This document shows positions 23,749-34,857 of a stretch of 64,000 nt of DNA, in pieces. The translations under genes and the position numbers were made by a program. Location of the stretch: positions 4,011,320 to 4,075,319 of the forward strand of contig OX442421.1 of the NCBI GenBank assembly GCA_949361645.1. The letters are read 5' to 3'. Below the pieces are notes generated by a model, which had not been told where the DNA came from, made no database searches, and was given only the letters and a program-made list of their open reading frames with translations. The DNA comes from Spongilla lacustris. Taxonomy: Eukaryota; Porifera; Demospongiae; Spongillida; Spongillidae. How positions within the stretch are numbered: position 1 is the first letter of the stretch; the number at the start of each line of letters is the position of its first letter.

Positions 23749-23904
23749 TGTCGTGTATCTACTCGCTAGATTGACAGATGTGTTTGGATTCTTTATCGGC
23801 ATACAGCAATCACAGCTATCATTTCTACACACGCCTCTCTATATCCATGCGCATGCGCATCCCATTACACATAATGATCTCACATCTAATGTTCATACAC
23901 TACA
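23749..23904 (-). repeat. 5' LTR of the Ty3/Gypsy element
   Basis: Pair of 20934-21089, adjacent to gag on the minus strand; outer flank carries the AAGTT duplication. Confidence 0.9.
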
Positions 23905-24110
23905 AAGTTCATTCCTGATTTGTCTAAAATAACAAAACCAATCAGAGCATTGTTATACCATGACTCTTTCTTTGTCTGGAATGGCAACAGAATACAGCAG
24001 AAAGTGAAGAAGCGCCTATCAGTAGCACCAATACTTGGATATTTGGAAGTAAAGAAACAGGTGATTTGTTATGCGTCCCAATCGGGCAGGGCCTTGCTAT
24101 AGGACGACCA

Positions 24111-25527
24111 AGGGAAAGTGATGGAGCAGAGCCTAGAATTGAGATTGCTGGACATCATCATTGTCTGCCCAAAATTCTGGGTAGTCTGATAGCTTCTGAA
24201 AGATTTTTGAGGGGACTTAATACTTGTCATCGTTTTCCATGCCTAGAGTTCTCAAACACACACAAACAGATAGCACTTCTACACAAAAATTGTAACCTGA
24301 GAATGCCAGAACTGCCAACCTGCATACCTTCCTAGGGGAGGCGATGTTTAACTGGGAGTGAGATAGCCCAGTTTGGGTGTAAGATACTAAAAATGAAATA
24401 GCACATATGTGCTGTGCATTATCAGTACGGTACCACCATTCTTTCAAACAGGTGATTATTATTTCACTCATTAGAATGCATTTTATTTTATTCCGGTGGT
24501 GCAGATTTTGTGCTGCAGTAGTTCTTCGAATGGTGCATATCGATGTGATTCTTCATCAGTAGCTAATTTAATTGTTAAGATTTTGATACCTTCAGTTTCT
24601 TTGATGCTGATGGTCCTGAGTTCTCCTCATGGTCATCGGCATCCGAAAGCAAATGAAGACTGGAAGCTATTTCTGACCCTTCCAGTGCCATTTACATTTA
24701 ATTTCTGCTATTGAATGTGCATCAAATAAACTTTCGATCAATAACCCGGTAGTCCAGGACAGGGACTGTACCGTAAACCCGTATTTTATTCTTCTCTAGT
24801 GTCATATGTGCAAGTTCACAATGTATTTGTTCCCAGTACCGGTTGCTGGGCATGAGATCTTGTTGATTGGGCGTGTGAGCGTGATGTTTAAGCCTGAGGC
24901 GTGAGACTCATGCTGGGAGCATGAGAGTTGGTATGTATGGAATGCACACATGCACACCACATTGCCTTATACAGGTTAGCATGAAAGATGAACACATAGA
25001 AATGTTGTCCATTCCATCCCCCCTCTCAGGCTTGAGGTATCGCTTCTTCAGCCTGCTGGATCTCCAGGAGTTTGAAAGGCCATGCTCACACCAGGGTCTT
25101 TTAAAACTGTGCTGTAGAGAGGTTAGGTCTGGCAATGACTCAGATATATCAAACTCTGCTGTTTCTGAAGAAAACACTGGTGCATCCCTTGTTCTGCATC
25201 CCCTTGAGAAGCATGCCTCGGTCTCGGGTGCTCCAGATGCCTTCTCCATGTAACCATTTTGGGGAAAACTCACACATTGACACTACATGCTTCGAAAATG
25301 TTTGGTGATTACGCAGGTACCTAAGGTCTTTGTTCTGTCTTGAATAAATAGTACAGGGCATAACATGGAGTAGCGACTTTGAAAATAGAGTCCAACATTT
25401 CTATTGGGCAATTGTCCTTGTCCCTCTGTGACTTAGTTGCCTCTTAGGCATGCTTGCCTTGTGTAATGTGAGCAGAGGATAGTATCAAGGTGTCAACCTA
25501 GGTCCTAATCAGTTGCCCATGTGGAGT
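24111..25527. other. No gene recognised
   Basis: Short ORFs on both strands show no known domain. An AACTGGGAGTGAGAT..CCAGTTTGGG segment near 24350 resembles 44595-44625, a probable dispersed repeat. Confidence 0.35.
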
Positions 25528-27330
25528 TCACTGAGTGAGGAATTCTTGTAGGGCAGCTTTGGGTGGAAGGTATGATTTTACTAGGCTCTGCTTGAATGTT
25601 GTTTGGATAAGCAAGCCTTCAGCTGCACCATTTGTAGCTGGTTGGTAGGGTGCCCCTGTCAGATGTGTAATACCTCTTTCACAGCACCAAGCCTGAAACT
25701 CCTGAGTCAGGAATGAAGAAAAAAGATAATCCAAAATGTGTGAAGTCTTGTTCAACAGATCATCCGTGGTAGCCTTGGAAGGCACTGAACTATTTGTGTG
25801 AATGAATACCAGAGTAGTGTTTGGAGTTACTTCCAGTCTGTTCCTACTCTATGCGACTATAAAATACCATTTAGAGGAGTTTATACAAGACCACAATGCC
25901 ACGCCTGCTTTGGCCTACATGTATGTGGATGACATTATCTCAGTTCCCAACTATGTTGAGGAAGCTTTGAGTTGTACGTTCAAATGCCACGGGAATCTGT
26001 TGTCAGGTGGCTTCAATCTCAGAAAGTTGAGGTCAGAGAGCCAGTCCCAGAAGCAGAGATTGATGCACCTGAAGGATTAGCAGACTTCAGTTGGTATGCA
26101 GAGTCCACTCCAGACATGCAAGTAATGAAACCAGCACCGAATGTGGATTGAAGCCCCCTTAGTGATTCACTAGTATTTGACCTATCATGCTTGTCAACTG
26201 TAGTTGACAATATACAACAAACCAAGTGAAACTTCGTGACAGTTGCATAGTCTTGCATCCACTGAGCACAATGTCGGCATAGAATTATTTGTGGGGAAGG
26301 GTAGTGAACACAACAGATTCCACACTTCATAAAGTATCCAATCTTACTTCTAAAGGATCATCCTCTTGTTAAGTCTCATGGTAAAATAAGCTCATGAATA
26401 TGCTTTCAACAGAGTGATGTAAGCATTCACCTAAGTACTTAGAATACGAGTCCACTGTGACCAACGAGTTTGACCCAAGAAAATTGATAGCATGATCCAG
26501 TTGAATTCCACTCCAGGGCTTCACAGGAAGCATCTGTAGATGATTTGCTTGTTTTGGGGATCTGTTCTGGCGTGGTACTGCATTTGTGACACAAGCTCGT
26601 AATGTCACTGTCAATTCAGTTATTCATGCCGATGGTTTCATCCTGTGTATACCAAGATGCCCAAGGTGTAGAATCTGAAGAACGATCATAACTCTAGTTC
26701 CATACTGAAGACAACCATGATGAAGTAGTAATCTTCAGTTGACCTGAGGAAGGAATGAAGGTTGGAAATGTCTGAGGGAGCAGGCATCAATTGAACTGCA
26801 TCTACCTAAGACCCTTTGGCAATACAATTGCTTGATAATGTGTAGTAAGGTATTCCATGGATGGCTGGGCAAACAGACATTTTCCCTTGTGGCAACAATG
26901 GCCTTTATCTTCGAGCATTGAAGTAAAGTGTGAAGATTCTTCAAGTGCTCTGCTGCCCACTCACCAGGATGTCATCCACCTACATGTAGACTGCAACTTC
27001 CTTAATGTTACTGATGAGCTGGTCCATCATTCTAATCCCAAATGGAAGCCGCATTTGGAGAAGGACTCCTCGATGAGTGCTCATGGCATGTCTCTTCTGA
27101 CTCTGGACCCAGCATTATCTGATTGTATGCATCAGCCAAAGAATCGATATCTCCCAATGAGCTTGCACATCAAATCGAGACAAGTTTTTCCCGAAGTATG
27201 CACACTGTTTCTTTTGGTACATACATGTACTTTGGTGGCTTCTTCTGTTTCCGCTGTGACAGAAATTGCCTTTGCAATTTGAAAAGGGCCTTTCCCCTAT
27301 ATTTCACAACTCAATTTAGGCTTCTCTCTT
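25528..27330 (-). pseudogene. Ty3/Gypsy pol relic
   Basis: Minus-strand pieces in broken frames: RT with ALSTHRGVLL-like and MRLPFG motifs and VDDILVSGQ (about 27100-26950), EKCLFAQPSMEYL (about 26870), integrase around PWSGIQLDHAINFLGSNSLV (about 26530-26450, first Asp region), and QEFQAWCCERGITHLTGAPY with ATNGAAEGL (25700-25615; the catalytic Glu is followed by GL instead of RF). Order and orientation agree with one decayed Gypsy pol. It is interrupted by a BEL/Pao fragment of opposite strand at 25802-26090. Confidence 0.6.
25802..26090 (+). pseudogene. BEL/Pao reverse transcriptase fragment
   Basis: The plus frame reads TRVVFGVTSSLFLLYATIKY, AYMYVDDIISVPNYVEEA (YVDD catalytic box) and GGFNLRKLRSES. 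FGV.SSPFLL.A, YVDD and GGFNLRK are hallmarks of BEL/Pao RT. It lies antisense within the Gypsy relic, so it is either an insertion scar or a recombination junction. Confidence 0.65.
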
Positions 27331-27990
27331 GAAAATGAATCAGAGTATATCGTGACCCATCTCATCAACAGTAATCATAAGAAATCCTTTAACACCTCTG
27401 TAATTAGAGTAACTTTGTAAGGAGGTCAAGAATAAGTTTCTAAATAAATTAGCTGATTTTTGTTTATAGATTTCTATTGTTATTTTTAATCACGTACATG
27501 TACACAATATTACATAGCAAAACACACACTCTAGACAGAATGGCCCTGGAGTTGGCTCTGATCAGGGTCAAATTCAATCTACCATAGGTCTGGTTTATTG
27601 GGATGGTCTTAGGCTGCCTCAGTCTTGTGGCCAGTCTAGCACACAAACAACAACCATGCACCATACTATACAATATTAGTGCTGTCAATAGATGTACATG
27701 TATATTTCTACTCCTTCTGTAGTTGGCTGAACATGTGATTCACTTATATGGCAAAGCACTGAAAAGACAATACCCGTGAGCAATACTATAGTGTGTGGCT
27801 ATATATATTTTATGCATGTACAGGTACATGTATTATTTATCAGTTGATATTTTCGACTTGTATTTTGGTAGTTTCCTTACGTGGATCTATTGACTACAAA
27901 CTGCACATACATGCACAGACACAGCAAGGTACATAGACATGTATATATATATATATACATTGTATAGATATATATATATATTTGGAACGT
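27331..27990. other. No gene; includes (TA)n microsatellite
   Basis: AT-rich DNA with a TATATA stretch at about 27942-27980. Confidence 0.5.
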
Positions 27991-27999
27991 TCTATGAGA

Positions 28000-28345
28000 G
28001 TTTGATGCTTGTGAATAGCATCCTATGCAAGTCGCTATATCTTCTGAACATTTGCGCTGTTGACTTCCTATTTTCAATTTCAATACTTCATACTGCACCA
28101 TTTCTCTATGGTAAAATACATTTTTGGGTCTTGCACTTGCTCTGTGCCAGTATTGCATTGTTTGATACCCCACCAGGTTCAAACCTGCCATAACTTTCAG
28201 TAGGAGTAATCAAATTGCTTCAAATTTGGTTTGTTGATAGAGATGTCCCTTAGCTATTGGATTTTTCTGTTTGTTAATTTTTATTCCATTTGTTATGGAG
28301 ATACAGCTGAACAAACTACGTGTACATTTTCGGACTCGATTCGCA
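28000..28345. mobile_element. Fold-back element B, partial copy (one arm)
   Basis: Matches one arm of the palindromes at 47075-47890 and 49058-49849 in order: CTATATCTTCTGAAC, CATACTGCACCATTTCTCTA, TCTTGCACTTGCTC, CCAGGTTCAAACCTGCCATA, GAGATACAGCTGAACAAACT. The second arm is missing. Confidence 0.6.
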
Positions 28346-28509
28346 CTGGGGTAAACTGTACATGACATCCACAAGTAACCAAGCTTCGCTTCCAAATACA
28401 AGTGCAAAGGGAGTGCACCCTGTGGGTACATGTATCTGTACACTATTGCGGTAAGCTAGCATCGCTATACTCAGTAAACCAACAATGTACCTTTAAACCG
28501 CTCAATCAG

Positions 28510-29378
28510 ACTATCCAACTGCGGATGGTAGGGTCAGCCTTACTGACCTCTACCGCTTTTAATAATACAGATTCAAAGTTCGGACATTGGTCAGTGTGAA
28601 GGAAGGCAGGGACACCAAACAGACTCACAACCTGGAATACAAATGCCTCAGCCACAGTAACTTCTTCCATATTTGGTATGGCCATCCACTTGGTGTAGTA
28701 GTCACCAATAACTATTACCTCTCATAGATTGCTGCCATATTTGGTATGGCAAATGCCTCCATCCACTTGATGTAGTAGTCACCAATGAGATTGAGGTTAA
28801 TGGTCCCATGATGTCCATTGCCAACTGCTGGAATGGATGGCTGGAGAGTTATGCAGTTTATCTTACTGTTTCCTAGCAGGGGATTTATGTGCTGCACATA
28901 ACACACATGACTTGCACCAATTCTCCACATCCTGTTGCAGCCCAGGCCAATAGAAATGAGAAGTGATCTTATTAAGTGTCTTAGCAACACCTAAATGGCT
29001 GCCATTTGGTTCTTTGTGAAGCTTTTGCAGTATGAAACGAACCATATCCTGGGGAATAACAAACTGCAGGCATTTGTTATGAACTTTCCCTGACACATCC
29101 TCCCATTCTCTGAAAAGCACCCCATCTTCAACCAAGAGATGATCACGTTGTAACCACAACATCTGTACCCAATATCCACTTTTCTTGAGAAATCCTGCTG
29201 GACATTGGTCCTTTTCCATCCATGCCAGGACCTGTTTCAGATCATTGTCAGATTGCTGCAATTGCCTCTGCTCAGATAATGATAAAGCAAGAAACCATGT
29301 TACTAAGCAAGCAAGGCTAATATCAACCATTTCTGGCAACTCTGACAGCCCACATTGCTTGCATGGAAGTCTTGACAA
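28510..29378 (-). pseudogene. Gypsy integrase relic
   Basis: The minus frame of 29378-28863 carries the spacer (WMEKDQCPAGFLKKSGYWVQ), then LHKEPNGSHLGVAKTLNKIT (H..H) and CKSCVLCAAHKSPARKQ (C..C), the integrase zinc-binding domain. Core pieces follow (GDYYIKWMEAFAIPN and a second partial copy, GDYYTKWM..IPN.EEVTVAEAF, with HTDQCPNFES). The stretch coding for GDYY..IPN is tandemly duplicated (about 28670-28790). The first catalytic region is degenerate. Confidence 0.65.
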
Positions 29379-29725
29379 AGGGTCAGCATTGCCATGTTTG
29401 ACACCAGGACGGTGCAGAAGCTTGAATCATATTTAGACAGAATTTCCAACCACCTAGCAACCTGTCTCTGAAGATCCTTAAAGTTCCGTAGCGACTGAAG
29501 TGCACTGTAATTGGTGCGAACAACAAACGGTCTGCCTGACAGGTAAGGTTTGAAATATTGAACTGCCCATACGAGAGCCAACATCTCACAGTGAGTGGTA
29601 CAGTACTGTCGCTCAGGTTTGGTGAGTACACGAATGGCATATGCAATTATACGTCCGTCTTTTTGCTGTGAGAGTACCGCATCAACTCCATCCTGGTTTG
29701 CAGCAGTATCCACTGTAAACTGCAT
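29303..29725 (-). pseudogene. Gypsy RNase H relic
   Basis: FTVDTAANQDGVDAVLSQQK (the usual TDAS.GIGAVL block with substitutions), YCTTHCEMLALVWAVQYFKP and GRPFVVRTNYSALQSL. These are the RNase H blocks of Ty3/Gypsy. The catalytic Glu block is recognisable, while TDH is changed to TNY. Confidence 0.7.
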
Positions 29726-29758
29726 GGAAGTCAGGAGATGAGGATATTGGAGTAGAAG

Positions 29759-30520
29759 TCAGATGTATCTTGAGAGAAATGACAGGCTCTTTACACTGCT
29801 TAGTCCACGGCCACTCTCTTGATTTCTGTTTGGGTGTGTAGGGGTGCAGCTATCTCGGCAAAGTATAGGATATATTGAGGCAAACACAAGGAAATTACGC
29901 AAAGTCTCATGATTCAGATGGTTAGCCCCGCTAAAACCACAGCTAATTTTTCCTGGATCAACCTCAACACCCTTTTCTGATACAATATATCCCAAATACT
30001 TCACACGTTTGCACAGAATGTGGTACTTGCTTGGCTTGATCTTCAATCCAACCTGTTGCAATCTTGTAAGTAACTCCTCCAGTCTCACCACTTTTTTGGC
30101 TAAATACAATAATATCATCCAGATACACCGGTCATCCAGTGCAACCCCCTTAAAACCAATTCCATTGCATTTGACAGGCCAAATGGCATTACCTTGAATT
30201 GATAGAATCCAAAGGGTGTGCTAACTGCTGTTTTTTTCTCTGTCCTCGGGTTTTAACTCAACTTGCCAGTAACCACTGCCAAGGTCCAGAGTAGTAAACC
30301 ATTGTGCTCCTCCAAGAGTGTCTTAAGATTTTATGTATAGGTACCGTCATTCATACACAGCAGAAATTAACGCAGGATCTTAAGGACCCATCCTATTTCT
30401 TTGCCAACACTATTGGGGATGACCAAGAGAACCACTATTGTGCTCAATTATACCCTGCTGTAACATATCCATATCTTTCACCATTCTTTGGAACTGCATT
30501 TCTCTAGCCAATGAGTTGAT
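29759..30520 (-). pseudogene. Gypsy reverse transcriptase relic
   Basis: Minus-strand LLTRLQQVGLKIKPSKYHIL, KRVKYLGYIVSEKGVEVDPG with frame-disrupted palm sequence upstream (about 30120-30300). This is the RT palm to thumb of a gypsy element. An intact YVDD box is not visible. Confidence 0.6.
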
Positions 30521-30545
30521 TGATGAATTACATGCTTGATCTGTC

Positions 30546-31240
30546 CTAGATCCACATCACCAACTGCAACAGTTCCTGCAACTTCCTTCTTTCAGAGGGA
30601 GCAATATCAGTAATTTGATCAACCATATGCTTAATTGTGCATGAAACCGCTGAAATGTACCCCATTGCATCCTTCCTTTGTTGAACACCTGGCTTCCTCA
30701 GCAGGCAGTCGGGTTGAAGATGACCAGCTTGTCTGCAAGTCCAACATTTAATTTGCCTTCTTTGTGATGGCTTCTTGATCACACGGTTAATGCAGCTACT
30801 GTGTTTGTGAACTGTTCCACTTGTGATAACAGTTTCTCTATCGAGCTTGTCTGCAAGTCCAACATTTAATTTGCCTTCTTTGCGATGGCTTCTTGATCAC
30901 ACAGTTAATCCAGCTACTGTGTTTGTGAACTATTCCACTTGTGATGACGGTTTCTCTGTCCAGGAAAAAGGGGCTACTGCACATGAGTTACCTGATTCCT
31001 CCCAGTTATCCCTGTCGGCATTCTTGACAGGCATAAACTGCTTTTGGGCTTGTTCACCGCTTCAAGCCGACACACAAGTATCATAGCCTCATCCAAGTTA
31101 CCTGGTTCTTTCCTGAGCAGCTTCAACTGTATGGTGTGAGAAAGAATACCTTGAATAAACCGGTTGCGGGCAACCTCTAACCACCTTTCTGACGTCTGAA
31201 TGATTAATTTTATCAGCAAGTGAGCGCAGCCTGCCAGCAA
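30546..31240 (-). pseudogene. Gypsy gag relic with zinc knuckle
   Basis: The minus strand gives ARNRFIQGILSHTIQLKLLR (capsid-like, about 31170-31110) and CWTCRQAGHLQPDC (CCHC knuckle, about 30750-30710). A 118-bp tandem duplication covers the knuckle's upstream coding region. Confidence 0.6.
30726..30961. repeat. 118-bp tandem duplication in the gag relic
   Basis: Unit 30726-30843 repeats at 30844-30961, starting AGCTTGTCTGCAAGTCC, with a few substitutions. Confidence 0.8.
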
Positions 31241-31561
31241 ACTTCAATATAGTCTTCGAGGCTCTATGGCTAGTCCCATCACAGTGGTTTAAGATGTAGA
31301 CATTGGGTTAGGGTATGACTGATGTTTTTTACTCAAAATAGCCCAAAGTATCCCATTTTGCTAAAAACAATGTTGAATAGGTAAAATTTAGTTACATTTT
31401 TAACATTGAAGCTGAAAAAAATGAAAAAAAAATTTCCCAAGCTTCACTGTCATTATATACAATTACACATTTATTGGAGCAAGTGGGAAACAAAATTATC
31501 ATAGATAACGTTTTTTCTTGTGCTTCGAAAGATACCAAATGTGTTATACTTGAAGTCTTAA

Positions 31562-32220
31562 TCATAGATTGACCGTTCGCTGTTAAACAGTGTGTTAAAC
31601 CAGTTTAATGGTTACAAATTTGCGAACACGTTTTGTGTTTTCCGTTGTAACTAATCATCGATAAGTGTTGCACTCATTCTGAAGGTATATTTGGTATCCT
31701 AAATCATGTATCAACGATATAGAGTGCACTTATTCAATTACATACATATTTACAATATTGTTACTTAAATTGAGCTCTGGCATTGCAATGATACTGTTGC
31801 TTGAATAACTGCTTTGCAATTACGCATTTTCGGCTTCGCCCGAAACCTACCTGCTCTTGTATGGTGCCATAAGCCAGTTTGCTCTTCCAGCCTGCACCAT
31901 ATCGTGCTTTTGCACCTCTCTCACCAATAACAGCCTTTGAAGAGGCGCAAACTTTGACTCCGACGGCGAGCCCTTTTGCCATGCTAATAGAAATTACCAA
32001 TGGCGGCAAAAGAAGTCAGTGGAGTGGATTTGCTTGTAACGCTACAAAAAGCGAGAATTGCGCCTAGAACTGGTGTGGCGCTAAGACTTAACAGATATCT
32101 GGATAGGACAGCAGTGCTGTTGTAGAACACAACCCCTTCTATACTGTGTAATAGACACTGGAAAAGTGTTAAACCGGTTTAACACTTCGTTAAACTGGTT
32201 TAACACCGGACAATCTATGA
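31562..32220. mobile_element. TTAA-flanked MITE (659 bp), CATAGAT family
   Basis: TTAA at 31558-31561 and 32221-32224. Ends are inverted: TCATAGATTGACCG and CGGACAATCTATGA. Subterminal DNA is packed with GTTAAAC/GTTTAAC palindromes. No transposase was recognised. The related copy is at 39041-39893. Confidence 0.78.
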
Positions 32221-32682
32221 TTAAAATTATGCTTTTTTATTGCTACAAAATACTTGCATAATGCCATAAAGTTGGTTTGTACGGCGTAACATTCTCAGAG
32301 GGTAAGACAAACTAAGGTCATTAAAGAAAATTTATAGAATGGATAGCTGATGATATCAGTTGGCACCACCAAAATACGCTCTGCCATTGCCCTGCTTCTA
32401 AATTATTAATAATCCTAAATAATGCTTAATGCACACGCACTGAAGACCATGAATGCAAAATTTTACAATAAGTACATCAAGAAGAAGACAATTCATGGTT
32501 GACAAAGGTGTACAAGGTATGGAAGCTGTTGAAAAGAAGTGGGTGCTTTCTATCGTTACGAACAAAGTGGGGCGAAGATGAATCGGGGAAAGTCTCGAAG
32601 AACAGCCTCTATGAAAGCTTTCCAGTCTTTTCAAAAGTCTGTGTTTTATGAAGCTGCAAAAACAGCTAGTAGGCCTACACAA

Positions 32683-32850
32683 CCAATGGTCCCCCCAATG
32701 ATTGGTCCCCCCGGACCGTCCATGGCAACTACAGATGGTCCCCCTGGACCATCCGCGGCGCTGTGAACGGTCCCCCTAGGACCATCCATGGCACCATAGA
32801 TGGTCCCCCTCGGCCACAGATGGTCCCCCCCCCCCCCCCCCCCCCCAAAA
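32683..32850. repeat. GGTCC-palindrome terminal repeat (3' end of the Ginger-like element)
   Basis: Four to five copies of GGTCCCCC.GGACCATCCATGG-type palindromes, ending in C22 (32825-32846). It lies just beyond the OTU-coding end of the integrase gene. A related array at 37207-37345 precedes exon 1 and is read in the same plus direction. The outer boundary is uncertain. Confidence 0.6.
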
Positions 32851-32948
32851 AATAACATGATACAATGTAGTAGTGTTAACATGCTTTCATCATATACATG
32901 TAGTGATAAAATGATTGTAGAGCCTCGTGATAAATCATGAGCCTGTAA

Positions 32949-33668
32949 TTAACATACAAATACAACAAATGCATACATACATTTAACTGTCTCAAACTGA
33001 TTAGCTATGTTAGTGATGTAAATTGATTCATCTTGATGCATGTCATTGCAAATGGTGTCAGGTGAATACCGTAACCATTGGCATTTTGGCCCTGAAGGAG
33101 CAAATGTACAAATAGTAGTGCAAAGTAGTGATGCAGTAGCAATTAATTCTACTTCAGTCGCCCACACTTTTGGATTTTGCATCTTTGTATGCTTTAAGTA
33201 TTGGTCCATTGACTCATGTCCAATAATACCAGATAATTTTGGCAGATTGCTATTGTTCATCATATAGGTTGTTACAATCAATCGTATCTCATTGCGGTCA
33301 TCTTGATCCCCTGTTACAATTTGTGCAATTGCACGGAAAAAGCAGTTTCCATCACCCTTTATTCTGCCTGTTTTTTCTGGTGCCTGTGATACACCAATCA
33401 ATGATGGCTTAAGACCATGATCTCGATTTCCACTATGAAACTTTATTCCAAGCATTAGGCATCTATTCTTTTGCCATTCTTTGCAGACTGGGGAGTAATA
33501 TATCCAGTTTAGATAATCTTCATTGGCAACTTCCACAGAAGGGGATTGAATGCAGGCATGTGGTAAATTCAGTTCAACTATTGACTTTGACAGCTCTGTA
33601 CATTTTATTTCTCTCCCACAATTAGCACCAGTCACGCCACTCTCTCTTAGAACAGCCTCACTGCTGTC
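32949..33668 (-). pseudogene. OTU-family cysteine protease domain, C-terminal to the integrase
   Basis: The minus frame gives about 228 residues. The OTU nucleophile motif GDGNCFFRAIA (about 33360-33330) is clear, followed by EIRLIVTTYMMNN, a WATEVELIATA block (about 33165) and a C-terminal ESIYITNIANQFETV. In active OTU proteases a His occurs in that last strand; here I see NQF instead, so the catalytic His may be lost. The frame opens into the Asp/Gly repeat linker and integrase upstream, indicating one fusion protein. OTU domains cleave ubiquitin chains; their role in transposons is unknown to me. Confidence 0.75.
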
Positions 33669-34284
33669 ACCCTCAACTACCTCACTACCACCATCAGCAG
33701 CATCTCTACTGTCCCCATCATATCCTCTGCTGTCCCTAAAAGTAGCATCGTTACTGTTACCATCACATCCTTTGCTGTCCCTAAAAATAGCACCTTTACT
33801 GTCACCATCACATCCTCTGCTGTCCCTAAAATAACATCGTTACTGTCACCATCACATCCTCTGCTAAATAGCATCGTTACTATCACCATCACATCCTCTG
33901 CTGTCCCTAAAAATAGCATCCTTACTGTCACCATCAACCTCTCTGCCGTCCCCATCACATCCTCTGCCGTCCCTAAATGTAGCATTGTTACTGTCACCAT
34001 CAGCTTCTCTGCTGTCTTCATCATCAACATGACCATCTATTATCTCATTTTCACCATCAACTTTAGGAGTGCGGTATTGCTTGAGATGTACACCATGAAC
34101 CCTTGAAATGATTTTGCTACTATCATCAACACTCACAATTCTATAAAGACCTCTGACAAGGGATTTTACTATTCTGTATGGACCCAGCCATGTGAAGTCT
34201 TGCTTTCCCCCTGCACGCTTCTTTCTCCTAAAGTCCTTTTTCAGAACAATGGATCCAGGTTAAAAAACATCAGGATTATAATGC
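33669..34284 (-). pseudogene. GPY/F module and Asp/Gly-Arg repeat linker of the integrase-OTU protein
   Basis: Minus strand: SKHYNPDVF, a stop, then PGSIVLKKDFRRKKRAGGK, DFTWLGPYRIVKSLVRGLYR (the GPY/F integrase C-terminal module, about 34200-34140), and then a tandem repeat of a CDGDSNDAIFRDSRG-like unit (33680-34020, about 45 bp per unit, six or more degenerate copies). A frameshift near 34290 and a stop near 34262 disconnect it from exon 5, so the gene is no longer fully open. Confidence 0.7.
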
Positions 34285-34626
34285 TTACTGCTCTTTTTGT
34301 CTGGTCTGTGCTGCAGCAATGTTCATCTTAACCACTTCCAAAACCTTTCTTTGATGCAGCATTCTTACTTCAACTTCATTATCATCTAGCTGCTTATCAT
34401 GTACCAAACTTGCAGTATTGGTACAATAATGTACATCAATAGGTAGAACAGCCTGGCATCCAAACATTACTTCAAAAGGAGTGAATTTTGAAGACTCATG
34501 TTTCGGTGTATTGTATGCAAGTAAACAACACTTCAAGTAGTCTTCCCAACATTCCTTCTGTTCTTTAGCATATTTTACTAGCATCTTCTGCACGGTTTGA
34601 TTGAACCGTTCATCTAGGCCATTTGC
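34285..34626 (-). CDS. Integrase exon 5 (catalytic Glu)
   Basis: Acceptor TTCAACAG ends at 34627. The exon begins ANGLDERFNQTVQ, where the Glu is the third DDE residue, and continues LKCCLLAYNTPKHESSKFTP and FEVMFGCQAVLP. It joins exon 4 in phase 0 after TTPYHPQ. Confidence 0.8.
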   Translation of the reverse strand, partial: ANGLDERFNQTVQKMLVKYAKEQKECWEDYLKCCLLAYNTPKHESSKFTPFEVMFGCQAVLPIDVHYCTNTASLVHDKQLDDNEVEVRMLHQRKVLEVVKMNIAAAQTRQKEQ

Positions 34627-34690
34627 CTGTTGAAAAATTATATTAAATGTCAGTAATGTTGTATTATACATGTATATATAGTATAATAAC

Positions 34691-34822
34691 CTGAGGGTGA
34701 TATGGTGTTGTAAGACAATGGTCCACATTATAGAGGGTCATTAATTCTGAATCAAGTTTGTTATTAAATTTACTGCCTTGATCAGTAGATATTACTTTTG
34801 GGATTCTAAATTTCATAAATAA
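34691..34822 (-). CDS. Integrase exon 4 (second catalytic Asp)
   Basis: Exactly 44 codons between acceptor TTTTACAG and donor GTTATT: LFMKFRIPKVISTDQGSKFN ... HCLTTPYHPQ. STDQGSKF holds the second catalytic Asp. Intron-exon phase 0 on both sides. Confidence 0.8.
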
Positions 34823-34857
34823 CTGTAAAACATATAACTGAATATAAATCTCATTAC

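Larger units (their letters stand above)
20934..23904 (-). mobile_element. Young Ty3/Gypsy LTR retrotransposon with an internal inversion
   Basis: 156-bp LTRs (20934-21089 and 23749-23904) differ at only two positions I can see. A 5-bp target duplication AAGTT flanks them (20929-20933, 23905-23909). On the minus strand the 5' LTR is followed by a primer-binding-like TGGCGACGAGGGTGG (about 23744-23730), gag (23722-23034), and at the far end integrase C-terminus and a polypurine tract AAAGGGGGACGAAG next to the 3' LTR (21090-21103). The middle, 21661-23033, is in the opposite orientation. Total length is 2971 bp. Confidence 0.9.
20876..24110 (+). pseudogene. Older Ty3/Gypsy pol fragment split by a younger LTR element
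   Basis: Positions 20876-20933 and 23905-24110, read across the LTR element, give NNYVKAIDQMPPPLAK and FIPDLSKITKPIRALLYHDS then VKKRLSVAPILGYLEVKKQ. This is the RT thumb to early RNase H region of a Ty3/Gypsy polyprotein. Reading resumes exactly at the 5-bp target duplication AAGTT, confirming the insertion. The fragment degrades after 24100. Confidence 0.7.
28500..31240 (-). mobile_element. Decayed Ty3/Gypsy element, minus strand
   Basis: From right to left: gag with zinc knuckle, RT, RNase H, integrase. No LTR pair was found. Multiple frameshifts. Details are in the component entries. Confidence 0.7.

Noticed and set aside
23905..24062. Open segment ending KKQ then GTGATT looked like a host exon
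   Set aside because: Joined to 20876-20933 across the LTR element it reads as the Ty3/Gypsy RT thumb and RNase H start.
24908..25361. Overlapping ORFs on both strands
   Set aside because: No recognisable domain, and the frames look random.
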